Below are positions 9,476 to 21,400 of a DNA stretch of 64,000 bases, in pieces. The notes beneath the pieces were generated by a model. The model saw only the letters and a list, made by a program, of their open reading frames with translations. It was not told the origin of the DNA and ran no database searches. Source of the stretch: Misgurnus anguillicaudatus. Lineage: Eukaryota > Chordata > Actinopteri > Cypriniformes > Cobitidae. Location: assembly GCF_027580225.2 (NCBI RefSeq), contig NC_073341.2:15560501-15624500 (forward strand), given 5' to 3'. The first letter of the stretch is position 1, and every line of letters begins with the position of its first letter. Both the position numbers and the translations under genes were made by a program.

Positions 9476-12400
9476 GTAAGGCACTGTTTCAGATCAATTT
9501 GTCTGCTGGTCTGTGTAAATGCGTCCAGTCAAATTTCATACTCTATGTTACTCACAAAGAGAAATTTAGTTTGCGTGAGAAATTTAGTTTGTTAGTGTTT
9601 AGTAGGGAGCCCACTGTGTGATCTCTGAACTGGCAGTTGAAAGGTTGAAGGTTCGAGGTGGGCGCGTGTCACTTGTTTACGGTCTGATCATCTCTAAATG
9701 TTTCATTCGTTCAAACATAGTCTTGTGTGTCTACATTTATTTTATTCATTTTTTGCGTTTTTATAGAAAGTGACTTGTTGTACACATCAGCAAAAGTCTT
9801 CAGTGAGCTTTACTGGGAATTAAACCTAACCTTTCAAACCTTTAACCACTACACACTCCTAAAATCAAAGTGCTATGAAATGGTTCTTCACAATGATGCC
9901 ATAGAAAAAAAAATTGGAAATGGTTTAAATAAATAAAAAATTCTGAGCTTTACCTTTACCACCACAAAGAGGCTTTTGTGCCACAGAGTGATTCTGTGGA
10001 TGTTAAAGGGTCTTTAGATGGCCATACAGTCCAACAAAGAACCTTTTAGGAACCTTTATTTTCAAGAGTACAGGCAAAAAAAAAAAAAAAACATTGATCC
10101 CAGCACCCATCGACTCCATCAGAGGAGTGTTCAGTTCTCATCATTGCTGTGTGTACATTGGTTCATTGTTCTGGAATGTCAGAAACAGACTGAGGGAGAT
10201 TTCGGAAACAGCTTCCCCCGTCTGCCGCGGACCGAATCTCAAGAGAGGAGGGAGTTTGTTGGTTTGTTTGACTGAAGGTTAGAGAGCAGTGGTAATTTCA
10301 CCAGCACTGATGATGTGTGAAGTCTTGACAGCAGAAAATGAAGACCGCTCAAAAACCCTCATCTACACTCCCTCCATTCATAAAACAAAAATCATGGATC
10401 ATATTAATCAGTACAGTCATTCAAGTGAAAGTCTTTATTTTTTCTCTTTCCTATCCTGTCACATTGATTTCAAAACAAGATCGCACACCTAACCCACTCT
10501 TTGTGAGAACTCTCATAGACATAAGTTTAACTTCCCTACCCTCTTACACCATAACCCAGGTCAGCCTTTTTAGGGGTGCCAGAAAGTGAGGACTGGCCAA
10601 AATGTCATCACTTCAATGGACTTACTAAAAATTGGTTCTCATAAAGATAGCTGTTCAAGAACACACACACACACACCCTTACAGAAACTTTTGCATGTTT
10701 ATACTTTCATGGCAACATTTTATAATATGTAAATGAAGTCCTACATATTATAAAGTAACAGGCTGTTTCTGCATTTCTGGAGTACCTATAGAGTAGTATT
10801 ACATCCTTTATATCTCCGAAGAGTCTTTAGTTTAATCAGATTTATAAAAGAAAGATTCGCTTTAGGGAATCTTTCCGATAACATACGAAAAAATGAAGAA
10901 GGAGGAGTTACTACTGCGGGAGGAGCGAGTACGAGCCATGCAACACTATACAACACTGTTTAACTTATGATTCACTACATGTTCGTGTCACTTATAAAAT
11001 ATGCACGTGCCTATTTCCAACATAAGACAAAAGTCTTACTTAACGCATGCAACTTATGACCCAGTTGGGACTTTTCAATGAAATCCAGCGCATCAAACAC
11101 ACACGCAAAACTCCGCTGCTACCTGGATAATAAACTATATCCATTTTTTTAATAATGCTGGCTTTCTTTTCCTTACATCCATAAACACACTTCTTCTTTC
11201 GTGTCATTGTTGAGTTTTGAAATTAAACAAAGCTGTGTCGCTTGATATGATGTTTGCAAGTTCTAGCGTCTCCTGCTGATTGACGGGTGGGCGGGGTTAC
11301 CAGGGGGAAGTGTCCATATAAAGAAGTGATACGTATAGAAACCCCTGAAACGTCAGCTGGACCCATAATCGAAAAAAACTTGCCGAAACTTGTAGGAACC
11401 TTGGCGAAGTGCATTCGGCACAGAAATGCTCTGTAACACACCCAACATTTAGCATGAGGAAACAACTATTAAACAGTGTTAATTAGGGGTGGGCGATAAA
11501 CCGGTAGACATAATTAACCGGTAGAAATTTGTCAACCGGTAGAGATATTGGATTATCGTTTCTATCGAAGTTACATCCCCACGTCATGCTCCTATGCGCG
11601 TGGTCGCGAAAACGTAACGTTTGTACACTGTAAAAAATAATATGCCCCATCTACTCAATAAAATTGTGGCAACAGATTACAAGCAATATCATTAATTACA
11701 TTCAACAAATCAAATTTGATTTAGATTTACTCTATAACTCCTTAATATTTACATATTCAAAAAGCCAAACTGCAATTTGCAATTAAAATTTTTATTAAAA
11801 TTTAAACAAAAATATTGTGTATACTAGACAAAGATCTAGCAGTATACAATAAAAAATATTATGCCATATCTACTCAATAAAAGTGTGGCAACAGATTACA
11901 AGCAATATCATTAATTAAATTCCACAAATAAAAATTGTGTTAGAATCACTACATAAACTCCTTAATAGTAACCCATTCAAAAAGGTAATCTGCAATTTGC
12001 AATTAGAAATTAATTTAAATTTAAACAAAATATTGGGTATACAGGACAAAGACCTAGCACTATACAATAAATTCTATTCAATTATACTATTTTAATTTAA
12101 CATCATCCATTAATATTTTTATTAGTAATGAGTATTATATCTGATTTCAGAATGACAGACAAAGATGAATCAATTCTTATTTTATTGCAGTCAAAAGAAC
12201 AGGAAAGCATCTCATTTTAATGATGTATTTGTAACAGTGTACAATTCAAAAAGTATTTTACAGTCTTTAAAGAAAACCGTCCACATTTCCCGTCCACAAG
12301 GTTCCATGTTTGTGTTCTGTTAAATTGATTCACACCCAGAAAATCAGACAGCAGTTTAGACTTACTGTACTGTAATCAGTTCATAAACTTTGAAGAATCC

Positions 12401-15400
12401 AGCTCCAAGAAAAGTTTCTGAAACACCTGAAAAGATACTGGATACTGGAGATTCAATGCATAGATCCAAGGATAAAGCATGCCCAGTGAACACCTTTAAG
12501 GCCTTAATAACAATTCCAGCATCCCTTGGGCTGTCACTCCTAGAAGATCCAATTACAGCCATCACAAGCTGCTCAAGTCCCTCCTCTTCATCTTTATCCT
12601 GCAACATTATACAGCAAATATGTCTTAAAACCTTTATAAATGTATACAGCTTGAATATTGAAATAATCCACACATTAAACTTGTATATTAAAATGTTTTA
12701 AAGAAAACTGGAAGATATGTGCAATGGAGTTCATCTGAGTTTGTGGCTTATTAGGTATGTTTGAAATGTGCAATAATATTGAAAACTGATAAAAAAAATT
12801 CTCATTGGAATTACAAATAATATCAAAAAATGTTTGAGAAGATATATAATCTATATTTATAATTAGGGCAAATCTTTTCCCTACATTTTTTTCTGTCACA
12901 CGACAGTCACATATTTATTTGTTAGCCAAGTTACTCACATGTGTATATACACACACACACACATACACTATATACACAATATAATATGTACAATATATTC
13001 ATTTAATAATATTCCTCACCTTTTGTTGTGAATAAAGTTCTCCCTCAGCAATGTTTCACGTTGCCTGCAGGAAGCTGCAGTACGTTACAGGCCTTCATGA
13101 ACACACAATTTAGATAATAGGTCGCGAAATTAATAATAATAATAAAATGTTCAATTTACATCATGTAGAAAGCTTAAACATTTTAAAAAGACAACTTATA
13201 CATTTAATATCTTACTCACCTTTTGTGGAATTAAATGAATAATGTTATATTTCCCCTCAGTAATGATACTATACTCGCGGAAAAATTCAACACAGGGCGT
13301 CGCAATTGAGCACACAATTAATTTACAGCGAAGAATAGTTTTATATTACCAATTTATTCGAATACTTTGTGGATATAGTTAACACAAAACTAAATAAACC
13401 GAAAAAGACCGCAGTAAAGTCACATTTATTTTTATAACACGAACCAAGCGAGCGAGCAGAATTTGTCATAATAGATACATACATGATACATATCTATGAG
13501 AGTTAGTGATAAGAGAACCCACCCATTCAGAGGAACAGTATGATTGGTCAGTTTTTCTGTCACTCAAAATGAGTTGCATCTGGACCACCAATCGCAGCTT
13601 GCGAATCGACGAATGCATCCTAGATATGCGACCTCCTGGGTCCTAAAGCTGAAGTTACGTACAAACCCAGTTCATATTAATCCTTATTGTAATTAATATT
13701 TACAAACAAATTATACAAAGAAACCCTGCTTATAGACTTATAAGACTAAAGATTGCCCGTTAAATTTACCCGAAATGAATTTTATCCACAGTTTAAACAC
13801 TACATTGACGTCACAGCCAGCGGAGATTTTCAGAGACTGGCCGAGGTGAGGCGACGTTGACCGGTATATTTACGCGCGGAGCGCCGGCTGATTATCTGGA
13901 GCTCCCATCGCCACAAAACTCGAAGGAAATGTTTAAATAGGCGATATCTTTATGAACCTACTTCAGATTCTTGTTTAAAAAACATACATTCTCGACTGAA
14001 ATGCTTTCAAAACTTTGAATGTTGGCACAATAACAGAAATATTTCCTAAATCCGTCTGCTCAGCGCTCACCACCTGCAATACAACCCGGAATGGTTTTTG
14101 ATTTAAAACAGCTGATTAATATTACGTTGGATTTATTTAGTATTCGCTACATGCGCAGATACACAATAAGAATAGCTAAATCCTTCACAAAAACAATAAG
14201 TTGTTTTTATTCCAGTCATTTTTAAAGAATTTTAACACAAAAAAAATACCAAACTACATGAAATTAATTTTATTAAATAAAGTTTACATATTCAATTTCA
14301 TAAAATCTACAAGCCTGCAGAATGACTTTTTACAGTGTACACGTATTTCAGCCTTTTCAGTATTTCAAGTTATTTTAAGCCATTGAAACACAGACAACAG
14401 ATCTGTATGCGTGCGTTCTTTCTGTGTGTCAGGAGTGGACAAGTCGCGCAACCGCTGCTCTTTCTGTCTGTGAGGAGCGCGCAAGTCGCGCGACCGCTGC
14501 TCATTAAGCTCGTGAGCATTTTTCCCGCTTTACTGGCCTTAAATACACATATGCGTCAAAATTCCCATCTTTGCAAGCATCCTCATAAACATGACCAGGT
14601 CTTAAGAGAAAGTAAACAGCTAAAAGAGAAAGCGCATGTGTAAAAGTGTATTGAATCTGGGCTTTGGTCTTAAAGGGGAAGTTACCTAATTTTGCTCCTG
14701 TCCGTCACTCGTGTGAATCAAACAGTATTGAGAGAAAATCTCTCACTGCTCCTGATTAAATCACTTTTCTACCTTAAATATATATCGGCCTATACATACA
14801 TGCATAATTATTTATTATCATTCTTATATCATTGACTGTTTATCTTCAGAGAGCTTGAGTTTTGTTTGTTTTTATCTTCTTTCTATGCTTGTATATGTTT
14901 TTTTGTGAGAATTATGAACATTTCTATGGTATTAAAGATTCAAACCTTATTAAAACATAAAAAACTCTACCGTGATACATATCGTTATCATGATATAAAA
15001 TGAATCCTATCGTGATAGAAGATTTTGGTCATATCGCCCACCCCTAGTGTTAATAAGTCAGAATGCTTGAAATACCATTGAACCCCCCCTTTAATACAAG
15101 CTTGGTCTGAGTGTCATTTCAATGAAGCAAATGTCAGCTTTTCAGGATTTTATCACTACAATGTTGGGCAAATCGGCACACACACTTTACTTCTTAAAGG
15201 GATAGTTCGGCCAAAAACGATATTAAACCCATGATTTACTCACCCCCAAGCTGTCCGAGTTGCATATGTCCATCGTTTTTCAGACAAACACATTTTCGGA
15301 TATTTTAGAACATATTTTAGATCTTTCTGTTCATTAAATGTACTGTTACGGGGTCCAGCAATAGTCCACGACCTTCAAGTCCAAAAAAGTGCGTCCATCC

Positions 15401-18400
15401 TTCACAAATTAAATCCAAACTGCTCCAGGATGATAAACAATGGTCTTCTGTGGGTAATCCGTGCGGTGTTGTTGTGGAAATATCCATATTTGGAATGTTG
15501 TTGACGTTGTGGACTACCTTCCGGAAGCGCCGCCATTTTGGAGTGATGCGCATTCAGGATGAGAGCTTACGCAGCGTACAGAGTTTCTCTGCTGCTGCTC
15601 TGTGCCCCCGCCCTCCGAATTTGTCATACGTCACTAAGAAAAGTCCGTACACTACGCTTATACTCTCTCCTGAGTCTAAGATGGCGGCGCTGCCGGAGGG
15701 TAGTTTGTAACGTTAATAACATTTTAAATATGGATATTTCTACAACAACACCGCACGGATTACCCACAGAAGACTTTGTTTATCATCCTGGAGCCGTTTG
15801 GATTTAATTTGTGAAGGATGGACGCACTTTTTTGGACTTGAAGGTCGTGGACTATTGCTGGACCCCGTAACATTACATTTAATGAACAGAAATATCTAAA
15901 ATATTTTCTAAAATATCCGAAAATGTGTTTGTCTGAAAAACGATGGACATATGCAACTCGGACAGCTTGGGGGTGAGTAAATCATGGGTTTAATATCGTT
16001 TTTGGCCGAACTATCCCTTTAACCCTGTAACATGCATACCATTTTTATAATGTTCATAAAAATTAAGCTCAATCACATCTTATTTATTTACATTTTGCCT
16101 GTTATGTTCGGTTTTTGTATTCGTTCTGTACTGTGCCATACAATATATTTTGAAAATACCACAAATATGCATATTGCAAATGGTTTGCAATAACTGAATG
16201 ATTTTAATACTTTAAAAAGTAAAGTATAGTATATAATAAAGTATATTTTAGTATGACTTAGATAGCAGACTGGCGAGATGAAGAGAGTGATGCTTTCTTT
16301 TTCCCAGAAACAATGTGAAACATGTATGTTTGTTACAGTATAGTTGTATGTTTTTAAATTTAGATTTTACACACTTGAGGCATTATTTATCATTTACATA
16401 CTAATAATTAGGGCTGGGCAAAAAAAAATCGATTTTTTTGATTAATCTTTTTTTTTACGTGGTCGATTCAAAATTGATTCTCAAAGAGCAGAATCGATTT
16501 TTTTCTTTCATATTTATTTTCGCAAACATTGACCGTAAGATTAACGTTAATCTAATTAGTAGTCTTCTACACTAGATGTCACCCTCTTATTTGCCTGTCA
16601 TTCATTCATTCAGTGCTTTAAATGGCGGTTTCAGGTGCTTCATCGACGTTGATGCCACCTTCACATAAAAAGTCAGATGTATGGAAGCATTTTAGATTTT
16701 GAAAGCAAGATGACGATGATAGTGTTGTGGCTATTAATTTCTTTTTATTATAGGAACAGTATGTAGGATTGTGGTCAAGACTGGTATTGCAATAACAAAA
16801 CTTGTGGCTAAAACTGGTACTGCAATCACACAACTGGTGGCCAATACACAAAATTACAACATAAACATCAGTTGAGGGCTGCAACTCCACTTTTTAAATG
16901 ACAATATCCTGGCCGGACCGCTGTTGTCAGTGATATAAGTATTTGAAATTAAAATGATTTCTTAATGTCTAGTGACATATCAGGGTCATTTTATGATTAA
17001 TTGATATAAATTTCTTACATACTGTTCCTTTAATTACCCACTTGTAAATTGCTGTTCACTGTTCTTTTTTATTAATATAGTATTTGTATTAAATCTATAT
17101 TCGTTGAGTTGAATCAAGTATAAAACCGACCCAAGAACCGGAATCGAAAATTGAATCGAATCGATTTGATAGCTTGTGAATCGAATCGATCTGGAACATC
17201 TGAATCGATACCCAGCCCTACTGTTTATATACTTTTTCTTTTATTGTGCAGCACTAAAAAAAATCCATGTTTAGTTCAGCAATATTCGAGGAGCTTAAAT
17301 TAGTTTGGTTTGGTGGTTTTAATACTTCATCAAAGGCTTACAACAGCTTGTATTCATAAAATCAGAATCTCAGTGTTGTCAGTCACCACACACCCTGTTC
17401 ATCTGTTTGGCATTTATTATATGTACTGTATGCATTTAGCAGACACTTTATTCCCAAACCAGCTTATGTGTACATTCTTAGGAGTCACATGACCTTGGTG
17501 TTGTTGTCTCCATAAGCTACATTTCTCAGCAGATTGTCTATAAAACACTGTGTTTGATTATGCACATGTTTGAGACTTACAGTAAGGATGCTTGTTTGGT
17601 TATCTTTGGGTTACACCCTATAGTGGCATTAGCTTTTATTTAAACATGTTTAGATGGGAATGCTGCAATGTTGATTCGTTTTTAAACACAGTGCCACTTC
17701 AAAGGCTTTACTGGAGTTGTGGGCAAAAGATATTCGGATGATATGAGCCAGTGCATCTTAATTCAGTCTTGTATTGTTCAGTTAGACTCTGCGATAACTT
17801 CTAATGTAAATTTTGTTAACATGCGTGCTATGACTCACACAATGACTTATAACGGTTTCGTTGGACGCATGTGCGTTGTTGCATTTACAGACGTGAAGAA
17901 CCGAAGTGAACTTCAGGTCTGTTTATTTATTGGTCTACATTAAGTTACACAGTTACATAAGCTCAGTGTAGTAGTTGATACGCGTTAGATATGTTATGAA
18001 TAAAGGTAATTTACTTGTCATTGCATTTTTGTCAAGGACTTTTGTTAGCGATCAGATTAAGATCAAAACATAGTAACATACACAGAGTTTTTACTTTTTT
18101 TGGATCAATGGATGCTTCAGTGTTTTATAAGTTGGGTAATAGTGCCACCTAGTGGATAATAGCGGAAATATGGATTGCTGTAAAAACTCATTATTGGCGG
18201 GGAAGTGTTGTCTCTAATTTAACGAGATAAGTTGTCAATGGCGGTGTTAGAGTTAATGGTGACAGGCACGGGGTGCACCTGGATTTTTACCTGTAATGTT
18301 GCGTGTACTCCAGTCGCTGTAGAGGCGGCAAAACGCGCTATTCATGCGTAGTTGGACGCTTGAACATTTTGAGTTTACTCGCGTCATTTGCGCGTGAAAT

Positions 18401-21400
18401 TCACCTCATGGGAGGGGCTTCTGCAACTCCGCTGAGACTCCGCTCGCTTCCTGTAATCGCATCACTACTACAGCAAGGTCCTGATTGGTTAAAGCGGTGC
18501 GGAAATCGACCAAAGTTCAGATTTTTCAACTCGCGCATTTCCCGCGGCAATTCTCAATTCGCGCCGCAGCTTCCGCGCGTTCCGCGCCATTTGCGCCGCA
18601 GGATGCCTAATGGCGTCTTTGCATTGACTTAACATGTAAATCACCAGCGCTTGCCGCCTCTACCGCGGCAGGTGTACATGCAGCATTAGGATGAAAGGAA
18701 CATGGTTAAAATAGCTTACTCACAGATTGTTTTATTTTAGGGACGAGACCAAAAGTGGTGACACCTTAGTCGGTTTGCCAATTTTGTAATTAGTATCTTA
18801 ATTTTCTTTAGTTTGACCCATTTAGACAAAGCAGGAACCTTTACGTCAGATTTAAACCTGCATTGCATGCGTGAACTGCTTTTGGATTCCTCTGTAAACT
18901 TCAGAGAAAGTTGTTGCCACTGTCTGTGGATCTCTGTGGGTTTCATTCATTCACAGACTTTCTATTGTGTTGGACAAAAGGGTCAACTGGTCAACAAGGG
19001 GTCAAAGCAGTTGACAAGAGGTTAAACCCCTTTTGAAGCACTTAAACAGAGAGCGCAAAATGTCTCTCTGTGTCTTCACCAACACAAACACACATAGTGG
19101 GTGTTCGTGGCATTTCCGAAATGTTGACGACGCCCATGCACCTCAGGGCATTAGTTTTGCTAATGAATCAAACGGAGAAAGCGGACTTGCCTCCCGACAG
19201 AACGTGACTGCTTTGGTTGCCCTGTTTGCATGAGTGTGAATGGAGGGACCCTCACAGAATGTGATGTTTTTTGGGAACATACAATGACCCTGGCATATAT
19301 CTGATTTTACACAAGAGCTCAGATTTCATTGGTTAACCCAAAACACAAGATCTTTTTATTTAGAAATGATTTTTTTGTTAAGGTTTGTCCATAGGGTTGA
19401 ATCAATGGTACAAACAAGCGTCCTTAAGGTTTTGATGGACACAGTCGTTTTCCTTAAGGGTTTAGTCATGCAGAATGAAAGTTAAATATAGAGTGATTAC
19501 AGTTAATTGATGTGTAAGAGTACAGTATTTTACCTTGTCATGGGTGACTCATATGAGATTGGTACAAGCTGTACAACCGGCATTAATGTTCAGCATGTAG
19601 AAGATTACAGTAAACTGTGTTTACCAAAAACTTACTTAAGAAGTATCACGTTTACTTCATTGTGTATACAGAAAGTAGAAGTTTAGGAACATTCTGGGTT
19701 AAATAAAACATACGTTTTTCAGTAACATTGGTGGCGTGTTGTAAATTAGCATAGAAAATCATTGTTTTGCACTTGCAGAGTTTGTCGTGTGAAGGAGAGC
19801 ATGCAGATCTTAGGCCACTGTGGGCAGTTTGGGAAAAATACAAATGGGACAGATTTCATTACCAAGATCAGTCTAAAAGAGATAGTTCACCCAAAAATGA
19901 AAATTCTGTCAAGTTTAACTCACCCTCATGTTCTTTTAAACCTGTATGAGTCTCTTTATTCTGTTGAACTCCAAAGAAGATATTTTGATAAATTATTGTA
20001 ACCATTTATTTTTATTATAAACTAGCATAGCTTTGGACATAAATGTGTGTTGGCAGTGTGTGCAACCCTACAAAGAAAAAATCCACACTCTCCTTCTTTT
20101 TAATCCCCATTAAACCAAAGCAGTCCCATTAGACATGCTGTTTTGAATCTCTTGTTAATGTGACGTCACACTGATAAAGGCCCGCCCACGACCAGTGACT
20201 CACTGGTTGATTTTCCCCAAGAGCTTTTCTAAATGTGTTTGTTAGCACATTGTAGCATTATGCTGCTAAAGATCCTATTGGCTGTTTCTCAATTCCAAGA
20301 ACGCAAAGAACGGACTTGCGTCCTCATGGAGATCGGTCTTGCCAGGCGACCTTGGAAGAACGAACTCGGAAGTTTTGCCGCAATGACTTCTGGGGCGTAA
20401 GGCAATTTCAGCAAGTCTGCACTCCATGCATCCTCGATATCAAGAACACATCCGGGTATTTTCATGCGTCCTCTGTCCTTGCGTTCTTGAGAATTGGAAT
20501 TGAACTTCGACCGTAAATGATGACGTAGAGCGAGGACACGAGGACGCAAGATCGCTGAAGAACGCATATTGAGAAACAGCCATTGTCTCAGACTGTATTA
20601 ATCAGATCTATCTTTAACCAAAAGCACTCACTGTCTGTTAGGAAGGGAGTGAGGAGCTGTAGCGCATTTGCATTTAAAAGTAAACACATGAAAACATCGC
20701 CCTCCGCTGAGCCTTATTTAAGTTGCATTTAAGCATATATGGGGACGTGCAGGGTTTCCCGCAGCATATTTCAGTTAAGGCGGCCCGCCTAAGCTTGGAA
20801 ACCCTACCGCCTTAACAAGGTCGTCCAAAAAAATTAATAAATAAATAAATCACTGCACAAAAGGCCGTCAAGTGCATCTCGGAGAATAGCGCATACGCGC
20901 GCCACAGAAAATGAGAAAGACGTGTTCCGGACCGTCACTGTCTGGAGGATAACTTGCCAGTTGATAAAACATCTCGGAGAATAGCGCAGACACGCTTCAA
21001 ACCGCGAGCGTGCACGCGCACCACACGGCCGAAATGAGATAAGACGTGGTCCGTCATGTCTGGAGGATAGCCAGTTGATAAAAAGTGTGTCTGTGAGAAC
21101 TGTAAGTGGCCTTATATTTTGGGTTTATTTAAGCCTGTTATTGTATAAGTCTATAGTTCTTGCAATTTTAAAGTAATCTCTATCATCGTTCGCCAGACGT
21201 TCTACAACATATGCTTCAGTTTGTGTTTATTAACCCTTTAGTTTCACTTCATCACGCAGCTATTCCCGTTAGAGGTAAAAACATTTCATTCATTAATAAT
21301 CTGGTATGTGTTCATTTTTTGTCATAGTTTCTTCAAAGTTAAGTTTTATTTGAGTGTTTTAAAAATAAATATGTTATTTATTTATTTTATTAAAATATTT

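Larger units (their letters stand above)
11627..14339 (-). mobile_element. Nested CACTGTAAAAA element carrying a host-like gene fragment
   Basis: Left CACTGTAAAAAATAATATG and right TTTTTACAGTG are inverted ends; the same terminal motif is used by the MITE at 7916. Inside, read on the minus strand, are a CpG-rich block with a perfect CRE (TGACGTCA 13806-13813), exon-like segments with splice donors at about 13219 and 13019, and a terminal coding exon at 12362-12598. Near the other end is a 219-bp tandem duplication. A clear target duplication for the insert was not found, so its exact borders are inferred. Confidence 0.6.
11484..15046. mobile_element. hAT element, 8-bp TSD, enlarged by a nested 2.7-kb insert
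   Basis: Ends TAGGGGTGGGCGATA and TATCGCCCACCCCTA are exact inverses. Perfect 8-bp duplications GTGTTAAT lie at 11476-11483 and 15047-15054. Without the nested segment (about 11627-14339) the outer element is about 850 bp, close to the related element at 16409-17220. The right arm holds a roughly 42-bp tandem duplication at about 14418-14501. No hAT transposase ORF is seen. Confidence 0.85.

Noticed and set aside
9630..9665. tRNA-like B-box (GGTTCGAGG) near the afap1l2 first exon
   Set aside because: No matching A-box or cloverleaf arms could be found; not called as a tRNA or SINE.
12390..12701. 103-codon plus-strand open frame opposite the 12362-12598 exon
   Set aside because: It is a mirror of the minus-strand exon. 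The minus strand has the splice acceptor and terminal stop; the plus frame has no splice or start support.
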